A stretch of 64,000 nt of DNA, from positions 62,001 through 126,000 of the forward strand of contig USQQ01000002.1 in assembly GCA_900556875.1 (NCBI GenBank), written 5' to 3'. The notes below the pieces were generated by a model. That model ran no database searches. It saw only the letters and a program-made list of their open reading frames with translations, and was not told where the DNA came from. The position numbers and the translations under genes were made by a program. The DNA is from an uncultured Collinsella sp. (GTDB taxonomy: Bacteria; Actinomycetota; Coriobacteriia; Coriobacteriales; Coriobacteriaceae). Shown one piece after another: positions 33,901 to 41,999 of this stretch. How positions within the stretch are numbered: the stretch's first letter is position 1; each line of letters begins with the position of its first letter.

Positions 33901-34544
33901 GCCGCGCGATAGGCATCCGCGAGTGCCGAGGTATCGGCCTGGCCGCGCGCCACGCGCACGTCGTCCATACCGCCCGGCAGCTGGCTCGATAGCTCCAACA
34001 GATCGCGCACCAGGCCTTTGACGGTCGTGCCGGCGCCAAAGGGACCGCCCTCGCCCGCCATGGTATACCAGGCGTAGAGGGCCTTGAGCGATGCCGCGAG
34101 CTCGGGGGCGGCATCGGGCGCCGTCGCGCGACCCAACACATGCTCAACAGCCTGATCCATAAGCTCGTCGGTATCGGTGAGCACCGTGAACTCGGGGTCG
34201 ATGCCCAGCTCCAGCGCGTGCGCGCGCAGGATACGCGAGCACATGCCGTGGATGGTCGAGATCCAAGCGTCGTCGACCGTCAGGGCCTCCTCGTCCATCC
34301 CCTCATCGATAAGCGCACAGCGTACGCGGTCGCGAATCTCGGCCGCGGCATCTTTGGTAAAGGTAATGGCGAGCACCTGGTCCAGATGCTCAACGAACGG
34401 ACCGGATTCGGGCGAGAGCGCGTAGACGATACGACGCGTGAGGGTAAAGGTCTTGCCCGAACCGGCGCCCGCCGAGACAAACAGCGGACGGTCGAGCGTC
34501 TTGACGATCTGCAGCTGTTGCGGCATCAAGGTCGAAAGATCCAT
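30921..34544 (-). CDS. addA: ATP-dependent helicase/nuclease AddA-like (UvrD/RecB family)
   Basis: A 1207-residue superfamily 1 helicase with a RecB-type nuclease domain. Walker A 'SAGAGSGKTFTLTRR' lies near 25, then 'AITFTKDAAAEIRDRV', Walker B 'MIDEFQDTD', 'MTVHASKGLEYPVV' near the middle, 'YVAMTRARELVIL', and the C-terminal nuclease motif 'ALVIDYKTGG'. It works with AddB to process double-strand ends for RecA. Its AAGGAGGG lies inside the last codons of addB and the start is 3 bases after that stop, so translation is coupled. Confidence 0.92.
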   Translation of the reverse strand: MDLSTLMPQQLQIVKTLDRPLFVSAGAGSGKTFTLTRRIVYALSPESGPFVEHLDQVLAITFTKDAAAEIRDRVRCALIDEGMDEEALTVDDAWISTIHGMCSRILRAHALELGIDPEFTVLTDTDELMDQAVEHVLGRATAPDAAPELAASLKALYAWYTMAGEGGPFGAGTTVKGLVRDLLELSSQLPGGMDDVRVARGQADTSALADAYRAALGASKAATEKAQTALDAIDAFEASGKTMTDAARLMMSCTMPRASKAFPKEQVELLKAEAADAFVNIVLACGSPALDALVGLARAVEAEYRALKADQSALDNNDLLRMAHEALRDYPAIRAAYEGRFKMVMIDEFQDTDQMQVDLIRYLTGAGERALCTVGDAQQSIYRFRGAEVEVFRRQERKVGSTTAPETVATSDAPAGELVKLVRNFRSHDEVLRYVARVFDGDTGGLMQGFLDLEPSDEREDKLKAKASRRQALLVAGGSTQERTQAKARAIAERFQALVKAGQPQGSMVLLLGRMTNADVYAQAFRDQGLDCVIAGGSVFAQAAEVQTVRALVCALANPADTAQGLMPLLASPMFALGAQEFLALATKLDDQTGETSRRNIDAGIMSDFDVPGLQDLPLVTRAREVLRYALRRVGRDSFAAIARDTVNASGWFVRLAQRGPEGRAIAANVLKALDAVAEAEAEFGNSPRSIALAFDRFLAGKEAPGALNEEGDGAVRIMTVHASKGLEYPVVAVAECFGVRKSSGAAQMGRVEGGAQVVALPARFDGVKLADGTFVKGDDVKKQFEHAFKGKGTSLWLPPELMEDVCATGSPAEAFVRLRNHDLQLSLEERARLLYVAMTRARELVILAMDVGVSRGKVCAPTFDVETDLTYDVLRRILPTDSLDMPQLDSDRLVFDNSQPGDYELISLADFTFGEQAFEANASLDAEGRLVRGDAEPEGAGADARAAVPGPADPEPDAFELVYPQAVGVRMGICPYPARDSYSYSSIAAALHTEAEDRAAEARVPMDEAGDDVESDGSEMTDADVAAVEPVGKPMALGSAFHAACQWLIEMGADELPAERADALARLWCLTPEQRERFDVALDRWLKSAVRADLLAWPCVRAEVPFFSLGCEDEDIARYGAYAEGAIDALATDPADPSRALVIDYKTGGTPDETSEQLQEKHALQARAYADVLHKTGFEAVTVKFVRVEQVDPANPCEPQVVTYSL

Positions 34545-34547
34545 GGT

Positions 34548-37500
34548 CTACACGTCCCTCCTTACAAACGTTCCTTCGTGGTTATACGAGCAGCGGGCAT
34601 GCGCGGCCTGCGTCGACGCCGGGTCGACAGCAGCGACGTTGCCAGCCTCGAGTTCGCGCAAGCGCTCGGCGATGCCGGCCTCCACGCGGTCGAGCAGCGC
34701 ATCGAAGTCCATGTTGCCGCCCTCGCCGGGGAAACCTTTCTTGAGGCCTGGGATGCGACCGTCGCCGCGCTCTTCCTCGAGCAACTCGGCACTTGCGGCG
34801 CCACGCAGCGCCGGTTTGCCGCCCTTGGTCGAAAAGTAGAGCGCCGCGCGGGTGTCCAAATCCAGCGCCCGGCGCATGGCCTGCGCATAGATAAGCGTCT
34901 GGGTATGGGGCGGCAGCCACCGCGGGTCGTCGATGGCGGCCTCGCCCGATTCCTCGTCGCGCACCGTGGGGTCGGCGAGTTTAAACTCCTCAACGCCCGT
35001 GCGATGCTTGTAGTCGATTACCACGGCGCGATTCTCGGCATCCACATCCACGCGGTCGATGCGCCCGCCGAGCGGCCAGCCGGCATACTCGACCTGGAGC
35101 TCGTTGAACGCAAACTCCAGGTAGCGCGGCGCGAAGGGCGCGAGCGCCTCGGACTCGTAGGCAAGAACGCCCTCCAGCTGCGGCAAAATCTCGGCCACCT
35201 GGCGCTCCTCCACCGGGGAGAGCGGCACGAGCGGGCCCTCGGTACCGCGCTTGCCCGCATGCTCGGCCAAGGTCTCGTCAAAGACCTCGCGCAGCAGCTC
35301 CTTCGCGCGTGGCAGATTCATGGGTGTCACGCGCTCCATGCCCTCCTGGGGCAGACGGGCATGCAAGTGTTCCAGCACGTCGTGGACAAAGTTGCCCTTC
35401 TCCATATTGCCAAAGCCAGCGTCGATCGACTGGGGCTTCACGCGGTACGAGACGAACCAGCATAGCGGGCAGGTCGAATAGGCCTCGATCTGCGAGGCAG
35501 ACGTCAGGCGCGGCACCAGCGGCGCATCCTCGCCCTCGCCATCGCGACGACGCAGGACCAAATACGGAATGGCTTCATCGCTCAGATGCTGAGGAGCTTC
35601 GCAGGTCACGCGCTCGCGCCTAAGACCTTCGCCTGCCGCGGGATCGAAGTCCCTTACGATATCGCCCTCACCCACGCACTTCGCCTTGTCGGCGTCAGCG
35701 GCCTTAGCGTCACCAGTGGCCTTAGCATCGTCAGCGGCCTTAGCATCGTCAGCGGCCCTAGCATCGTCAGCGGCCTTGTCGGCGTCAGCGGCCTCGGCGT
35801 GCGCCCGCAGCTCGGTCCACACGGCAGCCGGATAGCACTCGCGCGCCTGGCGATCGTGCGTCACGCGGGCGAGCGCAACCGGACCACGCGACGCTTGCAT
35901 CGCACGGCCAAAGCGCACGCGCAGCAGGGCCGCAGGCTCAAGCGTCACGCCCTCGCGACCAAGGCTCGCCGTCAGCGTAGCCAGCGGTCCCTCCTCGTGC
36001 GAGAGCGGATAGCTGTCCAGATCGACATCGGCAAACAGCACAGCATCGTAGCTGCCGGGGCGCAGAGCCGCCGCATCGGCAAGCGAAGCAAAACGAACCT
36101 GAGCACGTGGCGCACGGTCAACCTCGTAGGTCTCGTAATCGTAGGCGGTACTACGCTTGTCCACCTTGGTGCGAATGCCATCGAGCACGGGCACGATCGC
36201 GGCCTGCGACACGTCGAGCGCGCGGGCGCCATTCATAAGGATGCCGATGACGTGGCGCAGCAGGGCCACCTCCGCTTGGCGACGGGCTTGGCCATCCAAG
36301 CTGCCCAGCGAGCGATCGGGCAACGCCTCGGCAACGGCAAGCATGGCCTTGAGCGCCGTCACGGGCTTGTCACGCCACAGCGCCTGGAACACGTCCGAGA
36401 CCACGCACGGCACGTTCTTAAACCAGTTCTCGTCGCTCGCCGCCTTGCGCGCGCCCCTCACCTGGCCTTGGACGCTCTGCAGCAGGCTCTTAACGCCCGC
36501 GGTAGTCTTGCTGCGCGAGAGACGCATATTCTTATCGAAGGTACGGGCATTGACGGCATCAGCGCCCGAAAGCGGACTGTAAATCCAGTCGGTAAGCTCC
36601 GGCGCGGGCCACCACTCAGTCTTAGAAGCTGCCCCTTCGTCGGCGGCCTTCATACGCTCGATCAGGTTGGCGAGCGCCGTGAACTGCCTGCCCGCAATGG
36701 ATTGAGAAAACGCCGTGAACTCAACTGTCTCGGCAGCGATATGACGAGCCGCCAGACGAGAGGCGAGCTCACCGAACAGCTGGGGTGCCCGGGCAGAAAC
36801 AACGAGCACGCGTACGGGGTCGGCGGGCGTTGCAGCAGCCTTATCGTCCTTGGACTCCTTGTGCGTTTTCGCCAACTTATCGATGGCGTCCGCATAAGCA
36901 TGGGCACGGGCATGGGGGCCGGCGACCTCAATAAAGGCAGGCTGAGCGGCGGTCCCGCAAGCGGCATCAGACGCGACGGCGTCCTCCCTCAGCGGCGCGG
37001 CCTCGAACAGCACACCGCGGGCATCAAATGCCGCGGCAAGCTCCTCGCGCATCGCCGCCTGCTCGCAGGCAAGCAGTACGACGACCTCTCCCCCATTGTT
37101 CGCCACGGCAGACAGCAGCTCGAGCAGGCCGTGCGTAAACGACGTGATACCGCGCACGCATACGGCGCGGGTGCACGCCGGCAGGTTATCGGCCAGGGCA
37201 TCGGCCATAATGTCAGCCGCCTCGCAGGGCTCGACCATATCTCGACGGTCCAAACCGCGCGCATAGGCGCACAAAAGTTCAAACACGCGAGCCTCGGCGT
37301 CGCTTTTGGGCTTGGGCTTGCAAACGTTGTCGCAGCAACGCTCGGTGCCTGTCCCTGCCACACCCGGCAGCACATCGCGAGCCATACGCGCGAGCATACG
37401 CACCGTGCCCTGGCTGCGCGAAAGCGGCTGCGGGTCGGCGTCGTCGAGGCGCGCTACCATGTCCGAAAACAGCATCTGGCGCTGCAGGTTGTCGACGAAA

Positions 37501-37736
37501 CCGCGCCCGTCGCCCAAAAGCTCCCAAAGCGAGCGAAGCCACGATGTAGGCGTCTTGTAGTCAATACCCAGCGAAACGCCGGCTTCCGCCGCATCATGAC
37601 GGCACAGGTCGAGCTCAGCAAACGTTGGCGCCAGCAGCACGGCACGCCCGTGGCGGGCAATAAGGTCGGCAAGCAGCGCCGCCTCGGCATCGCTCAAATC
37701 CGCGCCGGCGTTGGTGGTATAGATTCGAACAGGCAT
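34548..37736 (-). CDS. addB: AddB-like helicase/PD-(D/E)XK nuclease
   Basis: A 1062-residue partner of AddA. The N-terminal half is an inactivated-helicase-like region with no clean Walker A. The C-terminal nuclease has 'LGGRIDRVDVDAENRAVVIDYKHRTG' (D...D-x-K) and 'YAQAMRRALDLDTRAALYFSTKGG'. The four-cysteine iron-sulfur staple of Bacillus AddB is only partly recognisable ('TCPLCWF'; 'ARCSY'), so the cluster may be missing. About residues 645-680 are an Ala/Asp/Lys low-complexity tract encoded by six 18-base repeats, probably a linker of variable length. Confidence 0.85.
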   Translation of the reverse strand: MPVRIYTTNAGADLSDAEAALLADLIARHGRAVLLAPTFAELDLCRHDAAEAGVSLGIDYKTPTSWLRSLWELLGDGRGFVDNLQRQMLFSDMVARLDDADPQPLSRSQGTVRMLARMARDVLPGVAGTGTERCCDNVCKPKPKSDAEARVFELLCAYARGLDRRDMVEPCEAADIMADALADNLPACTRAVCVRGITSFTHGLLELLSAVANNGGEVVVLLACEQAAMREELAAAFDARGVLFEAAPLREDAVASDAACGTAAQPAFIEVAGPHARAHAYADAIDKLAKTHKESKDDKAAATPADPVRVLVVSARAPQLFGELASRLAARHIAAETVEFTAFSQSIAGRQFTALANLIERMKAADEGAASKTEWWPAPELTDWIYSPLSGADAVNARTFDKNMRLSRSKTTAGVKSLLQSVQGQVRGARKAASDENWFKNVPCVVSDVFQALWRDKPVTALKAMLAVAEALPDRSLGSLDGQARRQAEVALLRHVIGILMNGARALDVSQAAIVPVLDGIRTKVDKRSTAYDYETYEVDRAPRAQVRFASLADAAALRPGSYDAVLFADVDLDSYPLSHEEGPLATLTASLGREGVTLEPAALLRVRFGRAMQASRGPVALARVTHDRQARECYPAAVWTELRAHAEAADADKAADDARAADDAKAADDAKATGDAKAADADKAKCVGEGDIVRDFDPAAGEGLRRERVTCEAPQHLSDEAIPYLVLRRRDGEGEDAPLVPRLTSASQIEAYSTCPLCWFVSYRVKPQSIDAGFGNMEKGNFVHDVLEHLHARLPQEGMERVTPMNLPRAKELLREVFDETLAEHAGKRGTEGPLVPLSPVEERQVAEILPQLEGVLAYESEALAPFAPRYLEFAFNELQVEYAGWPLGGRIDRVDVDAENRAVVIDYKHRTGVEEFKLADPTVRDEESGEAAIDDPRWLPPHTQTLIYAQAMRRALDLDTRAALYFSTKGGKPALRGAASAELLEEERGDGRIPGLKKGFPGEGGNMDFDALLDRVEAGIAERLRELEAGNVAAVDPASTQAAHARCSYNHEGTFVRRDV
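35689..35796. repeat. Six tandem 18-base repeats inside addB
   Basis: Six consecutive units such as GCATCGTCAGCGGCCTTA, varying at a few positions and always in frame. They encode an Ala-Asp-Lys linker (AADDAKA-type). Unit multiples keep the frame, so copy number could vary between strains. Confidence 0.9.
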
Positions 37737-37820
37737 GGTCCTCCACTCAAACCGTTCGCAATATTCAATGTTTCCATCCTACCCGCCCGCGCGGACAGAT
37801 TTGCCCCACGCCAACAGATT

Positions 37821-37901
37821 TGACCCCTTGGAGACGGAGGAAAATGGATCACCGAGGAGGTCAGTCTAACCCAGCGATCCGTTTTCCTCCGTCCCCAAAG
37901 G
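37821..37901. repeat. Inverted pair of the GGGGACGGAGGAAAACGGATCA repeat family
   Basis: CCCCTTGGAGACGGAGGAAA and continuation at 37824-37851 are mirrored at 37876-37901 (GATCCGTTTTCCTCCGTCCCC). Two further direct copies of the motif lie at 51,076 and 51,473. The arrangement is that of an interspersed palindromic repeat upstream of addB. Confidence 0.75.
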
Positions 37902-37904
37902 ATC

Positions 37905-37930
37905 AAAAAACCGCCCCCGAAGGGACGGTT
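37905..37930 (-). terminator. Terminator after the TrpR-like gene
   Basis: On the minus strand AACCGTCCC, a short loop and GGGGGCGGTT are followed by a T6 run. It lies 28 bases past the stop of the YerC-type gene. Confidence 0.8.
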
Positions 37931-37957
37931 CTGCGCAATTCGTTTGTTGCCGCTGGC

Positions 37958-38257
37958 CTACTCGCCATCCTCCAGTTTGATGAGGATCTTGCGATAGCCG
38001 CCGTACTCGCCGTTGAGTGCCTTTGAAACGCGGCTCACCGTAGTGGACGAAGCGCCGGTGCGGGCCTGAACCTCAACATAAGGCTCGCCCTCATCCAGAT
38101 AACGCGCAACCTGCAGACGCTGCGATAGATCGCAGATCTCGCGCGGCGTGCAGATATCGGTCAAAAACGCTTGGATATCCTTCTCGTCATCCAAAAGACT
38201 AAATGCGTGGACCAGCTGCTTGACATCAGGCTTGTCAAACATGTTCTCGATATTCAT
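37958..38257 (-). CDS. YerC/YecD-type TrpR-like regulator
   Basis: A 99-residue all-helical protein of the TrpR superfamily. 'LTDICTPREICDLSQRLQVARYLDEG' and the helix-turn-helix 'YVEVQARTGASSTTVSRVSKALN' are near-perfect for the YerC/YecD group. It is a DNA-binding regulator whose ligand and targets are mostly unknown. No trp genes are nearby. The ribosome site is weak. Confidence 0.9.
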   Translation of the reverse strand: MNIENMFDKPDVKQLVHAFSLLDDEKDIQAFLTDICTPREICDLSQRLQVARYLDEGEPYVEVQARTGASSTTVSRVSKALNGEYGGYRKILIKLEDGE

Positions 38258-38581
38258 CGATCACCGCCAAACCCGCCAAAAGGCATCGAAGTTGATACTG
38301 ACATCGGGCATCGTTCGCCCGTTCTATGCAATAGGGCAACGCGTGTGGCTTTTGCCCGTAGCAGTTTAGCACACCACCAAACTAAAGCGACAAAACTCTC
38401 TGCCAGCGGCGCATTTTCTAGGACGAACGCCGTTTTGAAACCGAATGCGCACGTAAGCTCCACGAATATCTGAGACAATGGGCGGCCGAACAAGGCGGCA
38501 CACCCGAGCGGCCGTCCAAGCTGCCGCAGCAAACCGCTTCACGCGACACCGACGCACCCTGCGCAAGAAAGGATTCACACC
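38258..38581. other. Divergent intergenic region
   Basis: Separates the TrpR-like gene from the holin-family gene and must contain both promoters. I see no clear consensus pair, operator or reading frame with a ribosome site. Its left half is moderately AT-rich. Confidence 0.4.
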
Positions 38582-38947
38582 ATGCGCTTTATGCTTAACT
38601 GGCTCTTTACCTCGATCGCCATCGCGATTGCCACGTTCCTCGTTCCCGGCATCCAGCCCTTCGGTTTTGCCGAGGCCTGGGTCTGTTTCGCCTTCGTGGG
38701 ACTGTTCCTGAACATCGTCGATTCGCTCGTCAAGCCGTTCCTGACGGTCATCTCGCTGCCGCTCACGATCATTACGCTGGGTATTTTTCAGCTCGTAGTC
38801 AACAGCTTTATGCTCGAGCTGGCCAGCTATCTGTCGGTCAATCTGCTGGGCGCGGGTATCTCCATCGCCAGCTTTGGATCGGCCTTTATGGGCAGCATCC
38901 TGGTGTCCATCATGCGCAGCATCCTCGACAGCATCGCCGAGGGCTAA
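38582..38947 (+). CDS. Phage holin-family / DUF360 membrane protein (121 aa)
   Basis: A four-helix small membrane protein ('FTSIAIAIATFLVPGIQPFG', 'VDSLVKPFLTVISLPLTIITLGIFQLVVNS'), matching the PF04020 group often labelled 'phage holin family'. These are chromosomal, widespread proteins of unknown function, and no phage genes surround this one. AAAGGA precedes the ATG and a strong terminator follows. Confidence 0.88.
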   Translation: MRFMLNWLFTSIAIAIATFLVPGIQPFGFAEAWVCFAFVGLFLNIVDSLVKPFLTVISLPLTIITLGIFQLVVNSFMLELASYLSVNLLGAGISIASFGSAFMGSILVSIMRSILDSIAEG

Positions 38948-38988
38948 AACGGCCATTCCGGCCGCGCCCGTCTCAACAGCCCAAAACG

Positions 38989-39026
38989 AAGGCCGCCCAT
39001 CGCAAAAATGGGCGGCCTTCTTATTT
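38989..39026 (+). terminator. Terminator after the holin-family gene
   Basis: A perfect 12-bp stem AAGGCCGCCCAT / ATGGGCGGCCTT with a 7-base loop, followed by CTTATTT. Confidence 0.9.
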
Positions 39027-39051
39027 GCCAAGTCTCAAAGGGCGAGAGAAT

Positions 39052-39082
39052 CTGCCATTTCCACCCCGTCCCCAAATGGCAG
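39052..39082. repeat. Palindrome with GGGGACGG core downstream of the Rrf2 gene
   Basis: CTGCCATTT and AAATGGCAG form a 9-bp stem around a C-rich loop containing CCCCGTCCCC. It lies 5 bases past the Rrf2-gene stop and could help termination. The loop shares the GGGGACGG core of other repeats in the window. Confidence 0.6.
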
Positions 39083-39087
39083 GTGGG

Positions 39088-39516
39088 CTAGATCACGTAG
39101 TCGTAGCCTTCGTTGGGAGCGACAAGTTGATCAAGCGTCACACCGTCGAGGTAGTCGTTGATGAGCTTGTCCAGGTTCTTCCACACGTCGAGCGTGGGGC
39201 ACTCGTCAGAGCGCGAACAACCCTTGCAGTCGCCATCCAGGCAGGCGACCGGCGCCAGGCTGCCCTCGGTCAGGCGCAAGATCTCGCCCACCGTGTACTG
39301 CTCGGGCGGGCGCGTGAGCACATAGCCGCCGCCCTTGCCGCGCATGCCCGAGAGCATGTTGGCGCGCACGAGCGTAGCCAGAATATTCTCGAGGTACTTC
39401 TCCGAAATCCCCTGGCGCGCCGCGATCTCTTTGAGCGGGATGCGACCGGCCGCCTGATGCTCGGCCAGGTCGACCATAACGCGCAGGGCATATCTGCCCT
39501 TTGTGGAAACCAACAT
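39088..39516 (-). CDS. Rrf2-family transcriptional regulator
   Basis: A 142-residue winged-helix regulator. 'KGRYALRVMVDLAEHQ' opens it, then the HTH 'IPLKEIAARQGISEKYLENILATL' and wing 'RGKGGGYVLTRPPEQYTVGEI'. Several cysteines follow ('CLDGDCKGCSRSDECPT'), which resembles the Fe-S ligand region of IscR/NsrR. It is transcribed divergently from cysK. CymR, the cysteine-metabolism regulator, is also of this family, so control of cysK is likely. Whether it senses sulfur status or an Fe-S cluster cannot be told here. Confidence 0.92.
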   Translation of the reverse strand: MLVSTKGRYALRVMVDLAEHQAAGRIPLKEIAARQGISEKYLENILATLVRANMLSGMRGKGGGYVLTRPPEQYTVGEILRLTEGSLAPVACLDGDCKGCSRSDECPTLDVWKNLDKLINDYLDGVTLDQLVAPNEGYDYVI

Positions 39517-39611
39517 ATATAGTGCTGCCTTTCGGTCTTTTAGTCCGTTGAAATTCTAGCCGAAAAATTGGCTTTGAAAATACCCGTTCCGGTCAAGATG
39601 GTTAATCAACT

Positions 39612-39638
39612 TGCAATAATCTCCTATTTCCTATTGCA
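39612..39638. promoter_or_regulatory. Candidate Rrf2 operator overlapping the cysK -35
   Basis: TGCAATA and TATTGCA form a perfect 7-bp dyad separated by 13 bases. The right half overlaps the cysK -35 element. Position and the divergent Rrf2 gene suggest repression by that regulator. Confidence 0.55.
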
Positions 39639-39662
39639 TTACTAGGCTTTGGTGTCTACTAT
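39634..39662 (+). promoter_or_regulatory. Sigma-A-type promoter of cysK
   Basis: TTGCAT, 17 bases, TACTAT. It gives a transcript start near 39,669 and a leader of about 100 bases. Confidence 0.7.
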
Positions 39663-39671
39663 GCTTCCCAA

Positions 39672-39711
39672 CAGCTAAACGAACAACCTATAAGGTTTAT
39701 GGGTTTAGCTG
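39672..39711 (+). promoter_or_regulatory. Nested stem-loop at the 5' end of the cysK leader
   Basis: CAGCTAAAC and GTTTAGCTG enclose a second pair AACC-TATAA-GGTT. The structure would begin within a few bases of the transcript start. It may be an RNA element or a second operator. No known riboswitch or T-box motif is recognisable. Confidence 0.45.
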
Positions 39712-39769
39712 CTAGACACACCGTAAAACCACACGGTATCCAGTCATTTGAACACTTTGGAGGTTCATC

Positions 39770-40708
39770 ATGAGCAAGGTTTACACGTCCATCGATCAGA
39801 TTATCGGCCACACCCCGCTCCTGGAGCTCACCCACTTTGAGGCCGATGCGGGTCTCAAGGCCCGCGTGCTCGTCAAGCTGGAATACTTCAACCCCGCCGG
39901 ATCCGTTAAAGACCGCGTCGCCAAGAACATGATTGACGAGGCCGAGAAGGCAGGCAAGCTCGTGCGTGGCGGCGACTACACCATCATCGAGCCCACGAGC
40001 GGCAACACCGGCGTCGGCATCGCCTCGGTGGCGGCCGCCCGCGGCTACAAGGTGATCATCACCATGCCCGAGACCATGTCCGTCGAGCGCCGCAAGCTGA
40101 TGCAGGCATACGGTGCGCAGCTCGTGCTCACCGACGGCTCCAAAGGCATGAAGGGCGCTATCGCCAAGGCCGAAGAGTTGCAGAAGGAGACCCCCAACAG
40201 CATCATCGCCGGCCAGTTTGTGAACCCCGCGAACCCGGCCATTCACAAGGCCACGACCGGCCCCGAGATCTGGGACGACACCGACGGCAAGGTCGACATC
40301 TTCGTCGCCGGCGTCGGCACCGGCGGCACCGTGACCGGCGTGGGCGAGTTCCTCAAGGAGCAAAACCCCGAGATTCAGGTCGTCGCCGTCGAGCCCGCCA
40401 CCTCCCCGGTGCTCTCTAAGGGCCAGGCCGGCCCGCACAAGATCCAGGGTATCGGTGCCGGCTTTGTGCCCGACGTCCTCGACACCCAGGTCTACGACGA
40501 GATCATCCCCGTCGAGAACGACGACGCCTTTGCCACCGGCCGCGCCGTGGGCCACAAGGAGGGCGTGCTCGTGGGCATTTCGTCCGGCGCCGCCGTGTGG
40601 GCCGCACTGCAGCTGGCCAAGCGCCCCGAGAACGAGGGCAAGACCATCGTGGCGCTGCTCGCCGACACCGGCGAGCGCTACCTGTCCACGGCACTCTTCC
40701 AGGACTAG
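39770..40708 (+). CDS. cysK: Cysteine synthase A
   Basis: A 312-residue PLP enzyme making L-cysteine from O-acetylserine and sulfide. The PLP lysine lies in 'NPAGSVKDRVAKNM' near residue 45. 'PTSGNTGVGIASVAAARGY' binds the substrate, 'GTGGTVTGVG' binds the phosphate and 'GISSGAAVWAA' is the C-terminal signature. GGAGG precedes the ATG. Control elements and the divergent Rrf2 gene upstream are annotated separately. Confidence 0.97.
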   Translation: MSKVYTSIDQIIGHTPLLELTHFEADAGLKARVLVKLEYFNPAGSVKDRVAKNMIDEAEKAGKLVRGGDYTIIEPTSGNTGVGIASVAAARGYKVIITMPETMSVERRKLMQAYGAQLVLTDGSKGMKGAIAKAEELQKETPNSIIAGQFVNPANPAIHKATTGPEIWDDTDGKVDIFVAGVGTGGTVTGVGEFLKEQNPEIQVVAVEPATSPVLSKGQAGPHKIQGIGAGFVPDVLDTQVYDEIIPVENDDAFATGRAVGHKEGVLVGISSGAAVWAALQLAKRPENEGKTIVALLADTGERYLSTALFQD

Positions 40709-40823
40709 GGCTTCTCGTTCTTAGAACGAGTCCAAGGCACGCCGGTCTCCCCTCTCTTCTGGCAGCCTGAGCTCATCCCAACAGGGTGTCCCACAGGACG
40801 CCCGAACTTGCTACAATGTCTGC

Positions 40824-40861
40824 GGCGCGGAACCAGCCTCCCGCGCCGCTTTTCTTTTTTG
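40824..40861 (+). terminator. Terminator-like hairpin upstream of mnmA
   Basis: GCGGCGCGG and CGCGCCGC stem followed by TTTTCTTTTTT. It may end the cysK transcript. A TACAAT lies just before it at 40,814-40,819, so it could instead be an attenuator-like hairpin at the start of the mnmA transcript. Confidence 0.7.
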
Positions 40862-40889
40862 GCCACATGCCACCAAGGAGAACCTCCCC

Positions 40890-41990
40890 ATGCACAATAA
40901 GCGCGTGCTCGTCGCCATGAGCGGCGGCGTCGATTCCAGCGTGACCGCGTATCTGCTCAAAAGTCAGGGTTACGAATGCGTCGGTGCCACCATGCGCCTC
41001 ACCCGTCCCGCACCCGACCCCGCCACGGGCATGAGCAAAGTCGACCGCGACATCGCCGACGCGAAGGCCGTCGCCGAGCGCCTGGGGATACCCCACCATG
41101 TGCTCGACCTGCAGCAAACCTTCGACTGCAACGTTATCGAGCGCTTCGTGACTGCCTACCAGGAAGGGTTGACGCCCAATCCGTGCATCATCTGCAACCG
41201 CCATATTAAGTTTGGCGCGCTGCTCGATGCGGCACTCGACATGGGCTGCGACTACATCGCCACAGGTCACTACGCCAAAACGAGCCAGGCGTCCGACGGC
41301 ACCTGGCGGCTGCATCGCGGCGAAGACCCCAAAAAGGACCAGAGTTACTTTTTGTATTCACTCACACAAGAGCGCCTGGCGCGCACGATCTTTCCACTGG
41401 CGGGCCTGGACAAGGAGCGCGACGTGCGCCGCATAGCCGCCGAACAGGGCTTTGCCAACGCCAAGAAGACCGAAAGCGAGGACATCTGCTTTATTCCAGA
41501 CGGTGACTACGCGGGCTATATCGAGCGCCGCTGCGGACATCCCGCTGCACCGGGCGACATTGTGTGGCGCGACGGCAGCGTGGTCGGACGCCATAACGGC
41601 GCGTTGCGCTATACCATCGGCCAGCGCAAGGGCTTGGGCGTAGCGATGGCGCATCCCGTGTATGTAACGGGCGTCGACACCACCGACAACACCGTGCATC
41701 TGGGTGAAGCCGAGGACCTGGTCGCCACCGCGCTCACAGCCAATGACTGGATCTGGAGTGCCCCGACCGATCGCACGGAAACAGAGCTCGACGCTGGCGG
41801 CATTCGTGTGGGCGCCAAGTACCGCTACCGTCAAAAGGATCAGACGGCGACCCTCACGCGCGGCACAGACGGGCAAATGCTGCTGACTTTTGACGAGCCA
41901 CAGCGCGCCATCGCCCCCGGCCAGGCAGTCGTCATCTACCGCGGCGACGTCGTCCTGGGCGGCGGCACGGTAACCGGCGCGCTCAAGTAG
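40890..41990 (+). CDS. mnmA: tRNA-specific 2-thiouridylase MnmA
   Basis: 366 residues, normal length. It adds the 2-thio group to U34 of Lys, Glu and Gln tRNAs. The PP-loop 'AMSGGVDSSVTAYLL' is at residues 9-23, catalytic cysteines lie in 'NPCIICNRHIKFG' and 'ESEDICFIPDGDY', and 'TGHYAKT' and 'KDQSYFLYSL' are present. AAGGAG precedes the ATG. The location beside cysK fits sulfur supply, but the two are separated by a terminator-like hairpin. Confidence 0.97.
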   Translation: MHNKRVLVAMSGGVDSSVTAYLLKSQGYECVGATMRLTRPAPDPATGMSKVDRDIADAKAVAERLGIPHHVLDLQQTFDCNVIERFVTAYQEGLTPNPCIICNRHIKFGALLDAALDMGCDYIATGHYAKTSQASDGTWRLHRGEDPKKDQSYFLYSLTQERLARTIFPLAGLDKERDVRRIAAEQGFANAKKTESEDICFIPDGDYAGYIERRCGHPAAPGDIVWRDGSVVGRHNGALRYTIGQRKGLGVAMAHPVYVTGVDTTDNTVHLGEAEDLVATALTANDWIWSAPTDRTETELDAGGIRVGAKYRYRQKDQTATLTRGTDGQMLLTFDEPQRAIAPGQAVVIYRGDVVLGGGTVTGALK

Positions 41991-41999
41991 CCTGTGGGA

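Noticed and set aside
35689..35796. Repeat array considered as CRISPR
   Set aside because: The units are contiguous without spacers and stay in frame within addB.
38582..38947. Prophage remnant based on the 'phage holin' label
   Set aside because: The protein is the chromosomal DUF360 type, and no integrase, endolysin or structural gene is nearby.
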